A stretch of 64,000 nucleotides of DNA from Phenylobacterium sp. (GTDB taxonomy: Bacteria > Pseudomonadota > Alphaproteobacteria > Caulobacterales > Caulobacteraceae): positions 37,057 through 101,056 of the forward strand of contig NZ_PNLB01000021.1 in NCBI RefSeq assembly GCF_013822795.1, read 5' to 3'. Shown here one piece after another: positions 27,068 to 36,681 of this stretch. How positions within the stretch are numbered: position 1 is the first letter of the stretch; every line of letters starts with the position of its first letter. The position numbers and the translations under genes were made by a program. The notes under the pieces were generated by a model. That model was given only the letters and a program-made list of their open reading frames with translations, had not been told where the DNA came from and made no database searches.

Positions 27068-29296
27068 TCACGAACGCCGCGGCGGCGGTCCGGCCGGCGG
27101 GGCGCTGGATTGCAAAGCCGCCCGCATATCTCGGTTGTCGGCCTCGACCTCGCGGATCATCGCCCGGAAGCGTGGATCGCCGCGGATCGGCGCCATCATC
27201 GGATAGGCGTCCAGTCGGGTGAACAGGTCGAGATCGTAGAGCGTTCGGTAGCCGCTATCGATGGCGGCCCTCAGTTCGGCCAGGGCGCGGTCGCGGTCCT
27301 CCAGCATCACATAGGCCTTCACCCGCGCAATCCGCCGCCCGTTCGGCTGGCGCAGACCTGGCTTGGGTTCGGTGGCGGCCAGCATCGCCAGCAGGATGCG
27401 CCGGGCCTGGCCCCTGTCGCCGGTCCGGTCGATCACGTAGGCCGCGTCGACCGCCTCGTTGGCTAGGCGCGTGGAGACCTTGGGCGAGGGCGCGAACAAC
27501 TCAGGCGACATCACCAGCCACTCAGCCCGCGCCTGATCGTACTGGCCGAGTTGCGAGGAGGCGAGCGCCAGCCCGCTGTGCCACAGCGGATCGGCCTCGG
27601 GCTCGGCCAGCTTGGTCCGCGACAGAGTGGCCAGCCCGTTGAAGTCGCTGGCGATGATCAGGCGCACGGCCTGGGCTACCGGCCCGACCACCGGATGATC
27701 GGTCCACGGGGTCAACGCGCGGTCGGCTTCCGCCGGCAGGCCGAGATTGTAATAGAGGTTGGCGAGCTGGATCGACGAGGCCGGATCGGTCTGCGGCTCG
27801 GCGGCCATCCGGTACCAGACCACCGCCTGGTCCAGGCGTCCCTGCTCGATCAGCACCTCGCCGAGCTGTTCCTTGGCGTCGACGAACTCGGGGAACAACT
27901 CGATATTGGCCCGCAGGCGCTGCTCGGCCTCGTCCAAATGGCCCGTGGCCGCCAGCGAACCAGCCAGGGCGTTGTTGGCGATGCGGTCGAGGGGGTCGAT
28001 CTCCAGCGCCCGGCGCAGATAGGTCACCGCCTCCTTCGGCCGGCGGGCGGCCAGATAGTCGCCATAGAGACTGAGCGCCTCCGGGTCGCGCGGCGCCAGG
28101 TCGACGGCGCGCTTGTAGGCGGCTTCGGCGTCGACCTCGGCCTGGGCCGAGCCCTCTCGGACGAAGCGGATCGCCGCGACCATGCCCTTGGCGACATAGG
28201 CGGCGGACGATTGCGGATCGATCTCCAGCGCCTTGGATATCTGCTCCTCGGCGCTGCGCACGGCCGGCATGAAGTCGCCTTCCAGATGGTTCTGGGCCAG
28301 GTAGGCGGTGGTGTAGGCGTAGGCGGCGCGAACGTCGGCGTTGCCCGGCTCCATGTCGATCAGCCGCCGATAGATCGCCTGCGCGGCCATCACGTGGTCC
28401 TTGCCGCGGCGACGCAGTTGCCCCTTGGCGACCACCTCCAGGCGGTAGGCTTCCGGATCGCGCTGCGCTTGCCGAGCGACCACCTGCCCGCCGCCGGCGC
28501 GCAACTCGACCTTCAGCGCGCTGGCCACGCCGTCGGCGATCTCGCTCTGGATCGCGAAGGCGTCGTTCATCGGCCGGTCGTAGGTCTCGGACCACAGGTG
28601 GAAGCCGTTCTTGACGCTGACCAGCTGACAGGTGACCCGCAGGCGGTCGCCGGACCGCCGCACGCTGCCCTCGACCACGTGGGCGACATTGAGCTTCTTG
28701 CCGATCTCGCGGATGTCCTCGTTCTTGCCCTTGAAGTAGAAGGCCGAGGTGCGGCCGGCGACCTTCAGGTCGGGCACCTGCGCCAGGCTGTTGGTGACCT
28801 CTTCGGTCAGGCCATCAGCGAAATACTCGGAATCCTTGGCCGCGCTGAAATTGGCGAACGGCAACACCGCCACCGACTTGCTGGGCGCGGCGGTCAGGCT
28901 GGGCGCATCGCCGCGCAGCGACCCGGCCAGCCCGACGGCGCTGGCGACGAAGATCACCACGCCGGCCCCGATCGCGGCCAGCGCGGTCCAGTCCATCCAG
29001 TTCATGCGCTTGGGTGCGTCGTCGCCGACCACGCGGGTGCGGCGGATGGTTCCGTCCGGCGCCAGCTCGAACGCCCAGGTCAGCAGCAGGGTCAGCGGCA
29101 GACCGATGGCCAACAGCATCAGCGTGATGACCGGCAGCCACTTAGGCATCTCAAACGTATCGAAGACCGTCTTGGCGACCTGGAATACACCCCAGGCGGT
29201 GACTGTGTAGACGCCGGCCACGCGCACGACGTTGCGGGTCTTCAGTTCGTTCAGGAAGCGCCGCAGGTTCAACTCAGCCCACTCCCTACCCTTCAC
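27068..29296 (-). CDS. membrane-anchored TolB-like/TPR protein
   Basis: 742 residues. The N-terminus (LRRFLNELKTRNVVRVAGVYTVTAWGVFQV) and two hydrophobic spans near residues 38-60 and 96-116 anchor it. Then comes the SVAVLPFANFSAAKDSEYFADGLTEEV domain found in adenylyl-cyclase-like and CadC-related TPR proteins, followed by many TPR-type helices to the C-terminus. No cyclase or HTH domain is seen. GTG 29296 is the annotated start, but a TTG at 29272, preceded by GGGAG, matches the family N-terminus better. Probably a scaffold or sensor; role unknown. Confidence 0.85.
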   Translation of the reverse strand: MKGREWAELNLRRFLNELKTRNVVRVAGVYTVTAWGVFQVAKTVFDTFEMPKWLPVITLMLLAIGLPLTLLLTWAFELAPDGTIRRTRVVGDDAPKRMNWMDWTALAAIGAGVVIFVASAVGLAGSLRGDAPSLTAAPSKSVAVLPFANFSAAKDSEYFADGLTEEVTNSLAQVPDLKVAGRTSAFYFKGKNEDIREIGKKLNVAHVVEGSVRRSGDRLRVTCQLVSVKNGFHLWSETYDRPMNDAFAIQSEIADGVASALKVELRAGGGQVVARQAQRDPEAYRLEVVAKGQLRRRGKDHVMAAQAIYRRLIDMEPGNADVRAAYAYTTAYLAQNHLEGDFMPAVRSAEEQISKALEIDPQSSAAYVAKGMVAAIRFVREGSAQAEVDAEAAYKRAVDLAPRDPEALSLYGDYLAARRPKEAVTYLRRALEIDPLDRIANNALAGSLAATGHLDEAEQRLRANIELFPEFVDAKEQLGEVLIEQGRLDQAVVWYRMAAEPQTDPASSIQLANLYYNLGLPAEADRALTPWTDHPVVGPVAQAVRLIIASDFNGLATLSRTKLAEPEADPLWHSGLALASSQLGQYDQARAEWLVMSPELFAPSPKVSTRLANEAVDAAYVIDRTGDRGQARRILLAMLAATEPKPGLRQPNGRRIARVKAYVMLEDRDRALAELRAAIDSGYRTLYDLDLFTRLDAYPMMAPIRGDPRFRAMIREVEADNRDMRAALQSSAPPAGPPPRRS

Positions 29297-29512
29297 GAGT
29301 ACGCGTCAGACGAGCGCCTGAAGAAGCTGAACACAGAACGTGGGTATTCGGAAGTGACGAGGTAGAGACCGGGTCGCCGCGCGTTAACCCCCGACTCAGG
29401 ACTCCGAAACCCGGCCTTTACCCCGCCCATGTATCAATCCGGACCAACAAGAGCCTCGTTCGACCAAGCCATCGGCGAAACGAGCGTCCGATTCCAGGTG
29501 TGGGTGTTTCAA

Positions 29513-31006
<1,494 letters not shown>

Positions 31007-31019
31007 GGGCGGCTCCATT

Positions 31020-31127
31020 CCTCCCCCCTTGGGGGAGGTGGCGCGCGAAGCGCGACGGAGGGGGCCTGCTGAGGCAGCAATCCCCCTCCGTCAGCCATTC
31101 GGCTGACAGCTCCCCCAGAAGGGGAGC
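31020..31127. repeat. compound palindromic intergenic repeat, copy 1
   Basis: About 108 bases made of five hairpins in series: CCTCCCCC/GGGGGAGG; GCGCG/CGCGC-type; CGGAGGGGG/CCCCCTCCG enclosing TGCTG/CAGCA; GTCAGCC/GGCTGAC; GCTCCCC/GGGGAGC. It fills the gap between convergent tacA and the gapR-linked gene. Related units occur at 36603-36677 and 39007-39120. Confidence 0.8.
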
Positions 31128-31137
31128 AACTAAGGAA

Positions 31138-31440
31138 CTAGTCTTCCGAGTACGGTTTGGGTCGCCGCCGGAAGGGCTTCTTCTCGCCCTTCGCCTTGGC
31201 GGCGATCTCTTTCAGCTTCACGGTCTGCATGACCGAGAGCGCCTCGCCCGCGCCGCCCTTTTCGGGGTCTCCGAAGGCGCGGCCGTAGGTCTTCACGCGG
31301 TCCTCGACCGAGCCGAGGAACTCCCCCTCCCAGTCGGAAAGCTCGACCTCCGCGCGTTCGGCCTGGCGGCGAACGCGCTTGAGGGCGCTGAGCGCAGCCC
31401 GCTTGGCCTGCGCCTTCCGATCTGGCGGGGACCGCTTCAA
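31138..31440 (-). CDS. basic conserved protein coupled to gapR
   Basis: 100 residues, strongly basic at both ends ([47 protein letters not shown]) with a central acidic and helical part. There is no signal peptide or membrane span. The start TTG overlaps the gapR stop (TTGA, 31437-31440), so translation should be coupled. I recognise no characterised family. A nucleic-acid-binding role is suggested only by charge and by its partner. Confidence 0.75.
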   Translation of the reverse strand: MKRSPPDRKAQAKRAALSALKRVRRQAERAEVELSDWEGEFLGSVEDRVKTYGRAFGDPEKGGAGEALSVMQTVKLKEIAAKAKGEKKPFRRRPKPYSED

Positions 31441-31703
31441 ATCTCTCCGATGGCGGAAAGGTAGAGGTCGAGGATCGCCTCTTCCTCCAGCCGCTTGGCG
31501 CGGTCCTGCTTGCGGATGCGGACCACCTTGCGCAGCACCTTGACGTCGAAGCCGTTGCCCTTGGCCTCGGCGAAGACCTCTTTGATCTGCTCGGCGATCT
31601 CGGTCTTCTCCTGCTCGAGGCGCTCGATGCGCTCGATGATGCTCTTGAGCTGGCCCTGGGCGGCCTGGTTCAGGATGTCGCCGTGGGAATTGTCGTCGGA
31701 CAT
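31437..31703 (-). CDS. gapR: GapR (DUF2312) nucleoid-associated protein
   Basis: 88 residues of the DUF2312 family. The segment [20 protein letters not shown] and the conserved block [21 protein letters not shown] followed by [11 protein letters not shown] match GapR, the essential Caulobacter protein that encircles overtwisted, AT-rich DNA ahead of forks and transcription. A long coiled coil occupies about residues 15-50. It is divergent from folE and followed by a coupled small basic protein. Confidence 0.95.
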   Translation of the reverse strand: MSDDNSHGDILNQAAQGQLKSIIERIERLEQEKTEIAEQIKEVFAEAKGNGFDVKVLRKVVRIRKQDRAKRLEEEAILDLYLSAIGEI

Positions 31704-31837
31704 AGGCTTAAGCGTCTCACAGCTCGAGGATTGCGGAAAGGCGGCGGAAACTAGCGGCGAGACCGGCCCCTGTCATCCGCCCTGCTGAACCTTCGCCTTG
31801 GCCGACCGTTGAGACGGATCGACGCGGAGTTATCGCC

Positions 31838-32422
31838 ATGGCCCATTCACGCACCCGTCCGAGCCGCAGCGAGGCCGAGGCCGCGGTCCGCACCCTGATC
31901 GAATGGGCCGGCGACGATCCCGACCGCGAGGGCCTGCTCGACACTCCTGGCCGCGTGATCCGCGCCTATGAGGAGCTGTTCGCCGGCTACGAGAGCGACC
32001 CGCGCGAGTACCTGGAGCGCACCTTCGAGGAGGTCGCCGGCTATGACGAACTGGTGGTGCTGCGCGACATTCGGGTGGTCAGCTTCTGCGAGCACCACAT
32101 GCTGCCGTTCCTGGGCAAGGCGCATGTCGGCTACCTGCCGTCCGACCGGGTCGTCGGGATCTCCAAGCTGGCGCGGGTGGTGCAGGGCTTCGCCCGGCGC
32201 CTGCAGATCCAGGAGAAGCTGACCTCGGAGATCGCCGGCGCGATCCACGACATCCTGCAGCCCAAGGGGGTCGGTGTGGTGATTGTCTCCGAACACAGCT
32301 GCATGACCATGCGCGGGGTGAACACCCCTGGCTCGCGCCTGACCACCAGCAGCCTGACCGGGGTGATCCGCGACGACCCCCGCACCCGCCAGGAGTTCCT
32401 GGAGTTCGTCAGGAACGGTTGA
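31838..32422 (+). CDS. folE: GTP cyclohydrolase I
   Basis: 194 residues, typical of FolE. The zinc-binding Cys-Glu-His-His motif is in SFCEHHMLPFLGKAHVGYLP, and the downstream Cys in SEHSCMTMRGV is conserved, as is GISKLARVVQGFARRLQIQE. It converts GTP to dihydroneopterin triphosphate in folate synthesis. GGAG precedes the ATG. Its last 14 bases overlap the 3' end of the convergent TetR gene. Confidence 0.97.
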   Translation: MAHSRTRPSRSEAEAAVRTLIEWAGDDPDREGLLDTPGRVIRAYEELFAGYESDPREYLERTFEEVAGYDELVVLRDIRVVSFCEHHMLPFLGKAHVGYLPSDRVVGISKLARVVQGFARRLQIQEKLTSEIAGAIHDILQPKGVGVVIVSEHSCMTMRGVNTPGSRLTTSSLTGVIRDDPRTRQEFLEFVRNG

Positions 32423-33068
32423 GACGCCTCGAGGCATAGGGTGGCGGCGGCGGCGTTCCGCCCTCCAGCGCCGGGGCCAGCAGCGCGATCACCGTCTCGA
32501 CCAGCCGCTCGACGCCCTGCGGCAGGCGGGCTTGCGCCACCGTCCAGTACCGCCAGGTCGTGGAGTCCAAATAGTAGGCGTAGATCGCCAGGTCGAAGAG
32601 CGCCTCGTCCGGCCAGGTCGAGCCGAACCGCTTGAGCTGGGCGACCACGCGCTCGGCCATCTGCTCGGCGTGGACCGGCTCGACCTCGGCCAGCTTCGGG
32701 AAGTGATCAAAGGCCGCGCTCATCGAGAGGCCGTAACCGACCGCCTCCTCGCGCGCCTTGATGGCCGAGATCCACTTGCGGAAGAAGGTCCGCCAGTCGG
32801 CTTCGCCGTCGTCCTGCGCCCCGGCGGCGACATTCCGAATCTCGGCGAGACGGGCCTCGTAGAGCGCCAGGACGATCGTCTCCTTGTTCGGGAAGTACTG
32901 ATAGATCGAGCCGACCGAGACCCCCGACTCCGCGGCGATCGCCGGGGTGGTCAAGGCCGCCGGCCCGTCGCGGTTGAGGATCGCCTGGGTGGCGTCCAGC
33001 ACCTGCTGGATCTTGGCCTTGGCCCGCGCCTGGGTGGGCAGCTTGCGAGGGGTGAGAGTCGTGCTCAT
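32409..33068 (-). CDS. TetR-family transcriptional regulator
   Basis: 219 residues. The TetR helix-turn-helix (about 18-65) reads RAKIQQVLDATQAILNRDGPAALTTPAIAAESGVSVGSIYQYFPNKE. The ligand domain is not informative. It is 25 bases downstream of a serine hydrolase gene on the same strand and probably co-transcribed with it. The 3' end overlaps convergent folE. Confidence 0.92.
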   Translation of the reverse strand: MSTTLTPRKLPTQARAKAKIQQVLDATQAILNRDGPAALTTPAIAAESGVSVGSIYQYFPNKETIVLALYEARLAEIRNVAAGAQDDGEADWRTFFRKWISAIKAREEAVGYGLSMSAAFDHFPKLAEVEPVHAEQMAERVVAQLKRFGSTWPDEALFDLAIYAYYLDSTTWRYWTVAQARLPQGVERLVETVIALLAPALEGGTPPPPPYASRRLNRS

Positions 33069-33093
33069 CGCCCCTCTCCTAGCACGCCGCCGC

Positions 33094-34296
33094 TCACTGC
33101 GTCTGGGACTGAGCCCGCATGCTGGCGCTGAGCGCGTCGAACATGGCGAAGGTCTCCAGCGCCATCGGATCGTCCCAGGCCGCGGTCCAGGCGCTGGTCT
33201 TCACCACCACTAGGTCGAGCTCCGGATTGACCATCAGGAACTGGCCGTAGATGCCCTCGCCCGTGAAGGCGCGGTCCTGGCCTGGGATCAGCCACCACTG
33301 GTAGCCATAACCCAGTGGCCCGTCGCCCAGCTTGCCGTACTGCACCTGCGCGCGCTGCGGCTGGGTGGCCAGCGCGATCCAGCCCTTGGGCAGCACCTGG
33401 CGGCCGCCGACCGCGCCATCATGGGCGGCGAGATAGCCGAAACGGGCGTAGTCGCGCAGCCGGATCAGCAGCCCCCCGGCGGCGACCTCGCGCCCGGCGT
33501 CGCCGGGCTGGTCGAGGATCCAGCGGGCTTCGGCCTCCGCGCCCATCGGCTTCCAGAGCTTGTCGGTCATGTAGTCCGCGGGCCGCGCGCCGGTGGCCTT
33601 GGTCAGCAGCGCGCCGAGGATCTCGGTGTCGGCGCTGGCGTAGTTGAACTTGGCGCCCGGCGCATGGGCCGACTTGAACTGGCGTGAGTAGTCGTAGAGC
33701 CCGCCCTGGTTGGCGTCGAACCGGCCCAGGAACCCGGCGATCCCCGACTTGGCGCTCGTGTACTCCTCGTCGAACTCGGTGCCCGACGACATCTCCAGCA
33801 CGTCCTTGATGGTGGTCTTCTCATAGGCCCCGCCCTTGAGGTCGGGCAGGTAGTCGATCATGCGGTCGTCGAGACTGCGGATCTTGCCCTCGGCCAGGGC
33901 GATGCCGATCAGGGTCGAGACGAACGACTTACCGACCGAGAACGAGACGAACCGACTGTCGGGCGAGGCGCCCATATAATAGCGCTCGTGCAGGATCTGG
34001 TCGCCGTGCAGGACCAGCAGGCCGCTGGTGCGAGTGGCGGCGGCGAAGTCCTCCAGGGTCTTGGTCTTGCCCTGGTAGGTATAGGTGAAGGCCAGCGGCC
34101 CGGTCGGCTCCTTGAGCGCCATGGGCGTCGCGGCCGGCGCGATCCGCCGCGAGGGGAACAGCTCCTCCATGTTGTGGAAGGCGCCCGGCGCATTGGCCGG
34201 CGCACCCCAGGTTCCGCGCACCCCGACACGATCCTGCGCGCCAGCCCCACCGGCCGCCATCAAGGCCAGCGTCATCGCCGCAAACATCCTGCTCAT
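33094..34296 (-). CDS. serine hydrolase of the beta-lactamase (class C-like) family
   Basis: 400 residues with a signal peptide (MSRMFAAMTLALMAAGGAGA). The catalytic SxxK is in SFSVGKSF and a Tyr-x-x motif occurs at NYASAD. The C-terminal part has GYGYQWWLIPGQDRAFTGEGIYGQ, typical of the EstB/LACTB-like group rather than true beta-lactamases. Probably a periplasmic esterase or peptidase. ATG 34296 is chosen since it begins the signal peptide. The upstream gap holds an AT-rich inverted repeat, and a TetR gene follows. Confidence 0.87.
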   Translation of the reverse strand: MSRMFAAMTLALMAAGGAGAQDRVGVRGTWGAPANAPGAFHNMEELFPSRRIAPAATPMALKEPTGPLAFTYTYQGKTKTLEDFAAATRTSGLLVLHGDQILHERYYMGASPDSRFVSFSVGKSFVSTLIGIALAEGKIRSLDDRMIDYLPDLKGGAYEKTTIKDVLEMSSGTEFDEEYTSAKSGIAGFLGRFDANQGGLYDYSRQFKSAHAPGAKFNYASADTEILGALLTKATGARPADYMTDKLWKPMGAEAEARWILDQPGDAGREVAAGGLLIRLRDYARFGYLAAHDGAVGGRQVLPKGWIALATQPQRAQVQYGKLGDGPLGYGYQWWLIPGQDRAFTGEGIYGQFLMVNPELDLVVVKTSAWTAAWDDPMALETFAMFDALSASMRAQSQTQ

Positions 34297-34341
34297 CGCC
34301 TTCCCCAATTGCCTCCGAGGCCCTGCCGGCCTCGCTTTATA

Positions 34342-34369
34342 CAAATGTGAATTAATATTCGTATATTTG
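34342..34369. promoter_or_regulatory. AT-rich imperfect palindrome upstream of serine hydrolase
   Basis: CAAAT-GT-GAAT-TAAT-ATTC-GTAT-ATTTG: inner arms GAAT/ATTC and outer arms CAAAT/ATTTG with unequal spacers. It stands out by its AT content, 46-73 bases before the ATG of the serine hydrolase. It could be promoter DNA, a TetR operator or both. Confidence 0.4.
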
Positions 34370-34402
34370 GCAAGAGGACGCGGCGGAGGCCTGCGCTGAC
34401 CG

Positions 34403-35008
34403 CTATAGGAGGCCGCGGGCCTCCAGGGCCGGGCGGACGTCGGCCGGGTCGGTGAAGTGATGGACGTCGAAGCCGAACTCGCGCGCGCTGGCGATGTTGG
34501 CCGCCGAGTCGTCGAAGAACAGCACGTCGGCCGGCGCTAGGCCGAATTGATCGCAGGCCCGCGCATAGAACGCCGGATCCGGCTTCAGCAGGCCGACATG
34601 GGCCGAAACCACATAATCGGCGAGGCGCGCGAAGGCCGGGCTCATGGCCACGGTCCCCGGAAACGTCTCGTGCGACATGTTGGTCACGCCGTACTGCGGC
34701 ACGCCCGCGGCGTGTAACGCCTCGATCGCCGCCTCGGTCTCAGGGATCGGCCCTGAAAACATGTCCCACCACCGGGTCTCCCAGGCGTGGATGGCGTCGG
34801 CATATTCAGGAAACCGCTCGAGCAGCGGCGCGCGGTTGTCCGCGAACGTCACCCCGAGGTCGTGGGCGACATGCCATGTCATGTTGCAGACATGAGAAAG
34901 GAACCGGTCGCAATCGGCCGGTTCCTTGAAAATCTCTTGGTAAAGCGTGCGCGGATTCCATCGCACGATCACATTACCGATGTCCCAGAGGACGGCCTTA
35001 GGAGCCAT
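34403..35008 (-). CDS. HAD-superfamily hydrolase (subfamily IA, YihX-like)
   Basis: 201 residues. Motif I is LWDIGNVIVRW (nucleophile Asp9), motif II is in VTNMSHETF, the conserved Lys is in GLLKPDPAFY and motif IV is VLFFDDSAANI. The DxGNV form is that of the YihX branch of sugar-phosphate or nucleotide phosphatases. Cytoplasmic. It lies 10 bases after rpmJ on the same strand. Confidence 0.92.
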   Translation of the reverse strand: MAPKAVLWDIGNVIVRWNPRTLYQEIFKEPADCDRFLSHVCNMTWHVAHDLGVTFADNRAPLLERFPEYADAIHAWETRWWDMFSGPIPETEAAIEALHAAGVPQYGVTNMSHETFPGTVAMSPAFARLADYVVSAHVGLLKPDPAFYARACDQFGLAPADVLFFDDSAANIASAREFGFDVHHFTDPADVRPALEARGLL

Positions 35009-35018
35009 CCTCGTCGCC

Positions 35019-35144
35019 TCAGCCTTGCTTGGCTTTGAAGCGGGGGTCGGTCTTGTTGATGACGTAGACCACGCCCTTGCGACGCACGAGCTTGCAGTCG
35101 CGGTGGCGAGTCTTGAGCGACTTAAGCGAGCTTCTGACCTTCAT
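35019..35144 (-). CDS. rpmJ: ribosomal protein L36
   Basis: A 41-residue protein starts [17 protein letters not shown] and continues [19 protein letters not shown], ending KAKQG. This is the alphaproteobacterial form of L36. Of the zinc-ribbon Cys/His set only Cys17 remains, so it is the zinc-free (C-minus) type. It is highly basic, as expected. It shares a strand with the HAD hydrolase, ten bases ahead of it. Confidence 0.95.
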   Translation of the reverse strand: MKVRSSLKSLKTRHRDCKLVRRKGVVYVINKTDPRFKAKQG

Positions 35145-35311
35145 GGACCTATCTCAAGGCTCCGGACCGGGTCCGGCGGGGTTATCTACAGAGCGGGCGC
35201 GTATACGGGCCGGGGCTCCAAGAGTCAACGCTGCAGCCGCGGCGAGATGGTCGCGGCCCACTCGCGGCCTTGTGATTGAGGCTCGCCCGGGGCACGGCTA
35301 GGTTGCTCCTT

Positions 35312-36592
35312 ATGGACCGTCGCCTGTTTCTTGTCTTGCTCCTCGCCGGCTGCGCCGGTCCCACCCCGCCGCCGCCGACGCATACGCCCCTGCCCGGGCC
35401 GCCCCCCGCGCCCACGCCCGCGCCGGCCGCGCTGGTCCCGCCGACCACGTCAGGCGACGCCGGCTTCGACGCTTGGCGCAGCGACTTCCGCGGCCGCGCG
35501 ATCGCCGCCGGACTGCCCGGCGCACTGGTCGACCGAGAGCTGGCGGGCCTGACCCCCAATCCGCGCGTGATCAGCCTGGATTCCGCCCAGCCGGAGTTCT
35601 CCAAGCCGATCGGCGACTATGTAAAGGGCGTGATCAGCGCCGATCGCATCGCCCGCGGCCAGCGCTACCGCAACGAGCTGCCGTTCTTGCCGTCGATCGA
35701 GCAGCGCTTCGGCGTGCCGCGCGACATCCTCATCGCCGTCTGGGCCATGGAGAGCGCCTTCGGCGCGGTGCAGGGTGACTTCGACGTGGTCCGCTCGATG
35801 GCCAGCCTGGCCTATCACGGCCGCCGACGCGCCTGGGCCGAGGGGGAGCTGATCGCGGCCCTGAAGATCATTCAGTCAGGCGAGGACAGCCGCGCCCAGC
35901 TCAAGGGCTCCTGGGCGGGGGCCATGGGCCAGACCCAGTTCCTGCCGTCCAACTACCTCTCGACCGCCGTCGACGCCGACGGCGACGGCCGCCGCGACAT
36001 CTGGGGCTCGCCCAACGACGCCCTGGCCTCGGCCGCCAACCTGTTGGCGAAGGGCGGCTGGACGCGCGGCCAGGCCTGGGCCCGCGAGGTCACCCTGCCC
36101 GACGGCTTCGACTACAGCCTGACCGAGGGCCCCAAGGAGGCGCCGCCCTACTGGGAGGCTCTGGGCGTCAAACCAGCCGACGCTCGCCCTTGGACGCCTG
36201 CCGAGCAGGCGCCGGCGATGCTGGTGGCCCCGGCCGGCGCGAGCGGCCCGATCTTCCTGCTGTTCCCGAACCACTTCGCGATCCGCAAGTACAACAACTC
36301 CACGGCCTACGCGCTGGGCATCGGGCTGCTGGCCGACGCCTTCGCCGGGGGCGCGCCGCTGGTGAAGCCCTGGCCGGTGGAAACGCCGCTGGCGATCAGC
36401 GACCGCATCGGGGCGCAGACCGCCCTGGCCAAGCTGGGCTTCAATCCGGGATCTCCGGACGGCGTGATCGGGGTCAACACTCGCACGGCGCTGCGCGCCT
36501 GGCAGAAGTCGCGCGGCCTGATCGCCGACGGCTACCTGTCCATGGAGATGGTGCGGCGGCTCAACGTCGAAGCCGGCGCGCTGCCGAACTGA
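35312..36592 (+). CDS. lytic murein transglycosylase (MltB-like) with peptidoglycan-binding domain
   Basis: 426 residues. A lipobox (LLAGC) with a Pro-rich linker (~17-45) is followed by the MltB-type catalytic domain: catalytic Glu in IAVWAMESAFG, then GAMGQTQFLPSNYLSTAVDADGDGRRDIW. A C-terminal peptidoglycan-binding type 1 domain (~365-420, LAKLGFNPGSPDGVIGVNTRTALRAWQ) follows. It cleaves the glycan strand to 1,6-anhydroMurNAc ends from the outer membrane. ATG 35312 starts the lipoprotein signal; the longer frame does not. Confidence 0.95.
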   Translation: MDRRLFLVLLLAGCAGPTPPPPTHTPLPGPPPAPTPAPAALVPPTTSGDAGFDAWRSDFRGRAIAAGLPGALVDRELAGLTPNPRVISLDSAQPEFSKPIGDYVKGVISADRIARGQRYRNELPFLPSIEQRFGVPRDILIAVWAMESAFGAVQGDFDVVRSMASLAYHGRRRAWAEGELIAALKIIQSGEDSRAQLKGSWAGAMGQTQFLPSNYLSTAVDADGDGRRDIWGSPNDALASAANLLAKGGWTRGQAWAREVTLPDGFDYSLTEGPKEAPPYWEALGVKPADARPWTPAEQAPAMLVAPAGASGPIFLLFPNHFAIRKYNNSTAYALGIGLLADAFAGGAPLVKPWPVETPLAISDRIGAQTALAKLGFNPGSPDGVIGVNTRTALRAWQKSRGLIADGYLSMEMVRRLNVEAGALPN

Positions 36593-36602
36593 ACGACGAG
36601 AT

Positions 36603-36677
36603 GCTCCCCTGCTGGGGGAGCTGTCAGCGCAGCTGACGGAGGGGGACTTTGGCTCTTCAGTCCCCCAAGAGGGGAGG
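36603..36677. repeat. compound palindromic intergenic repeat, copy 2
   Basis: GCTCCCC/GGGGAGC, then GTCAGC/GCTGAC, then GGGGGACT/AGTCCCCC and finally CCCC/GGGG form four hairpins in 75 bases between the convergent transglycosylase and MFS genes. It is a shorter relative of the repeats at 31020 and 39007. Confidence 0.75.
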
Positions 36678-36681
36678 ATCC

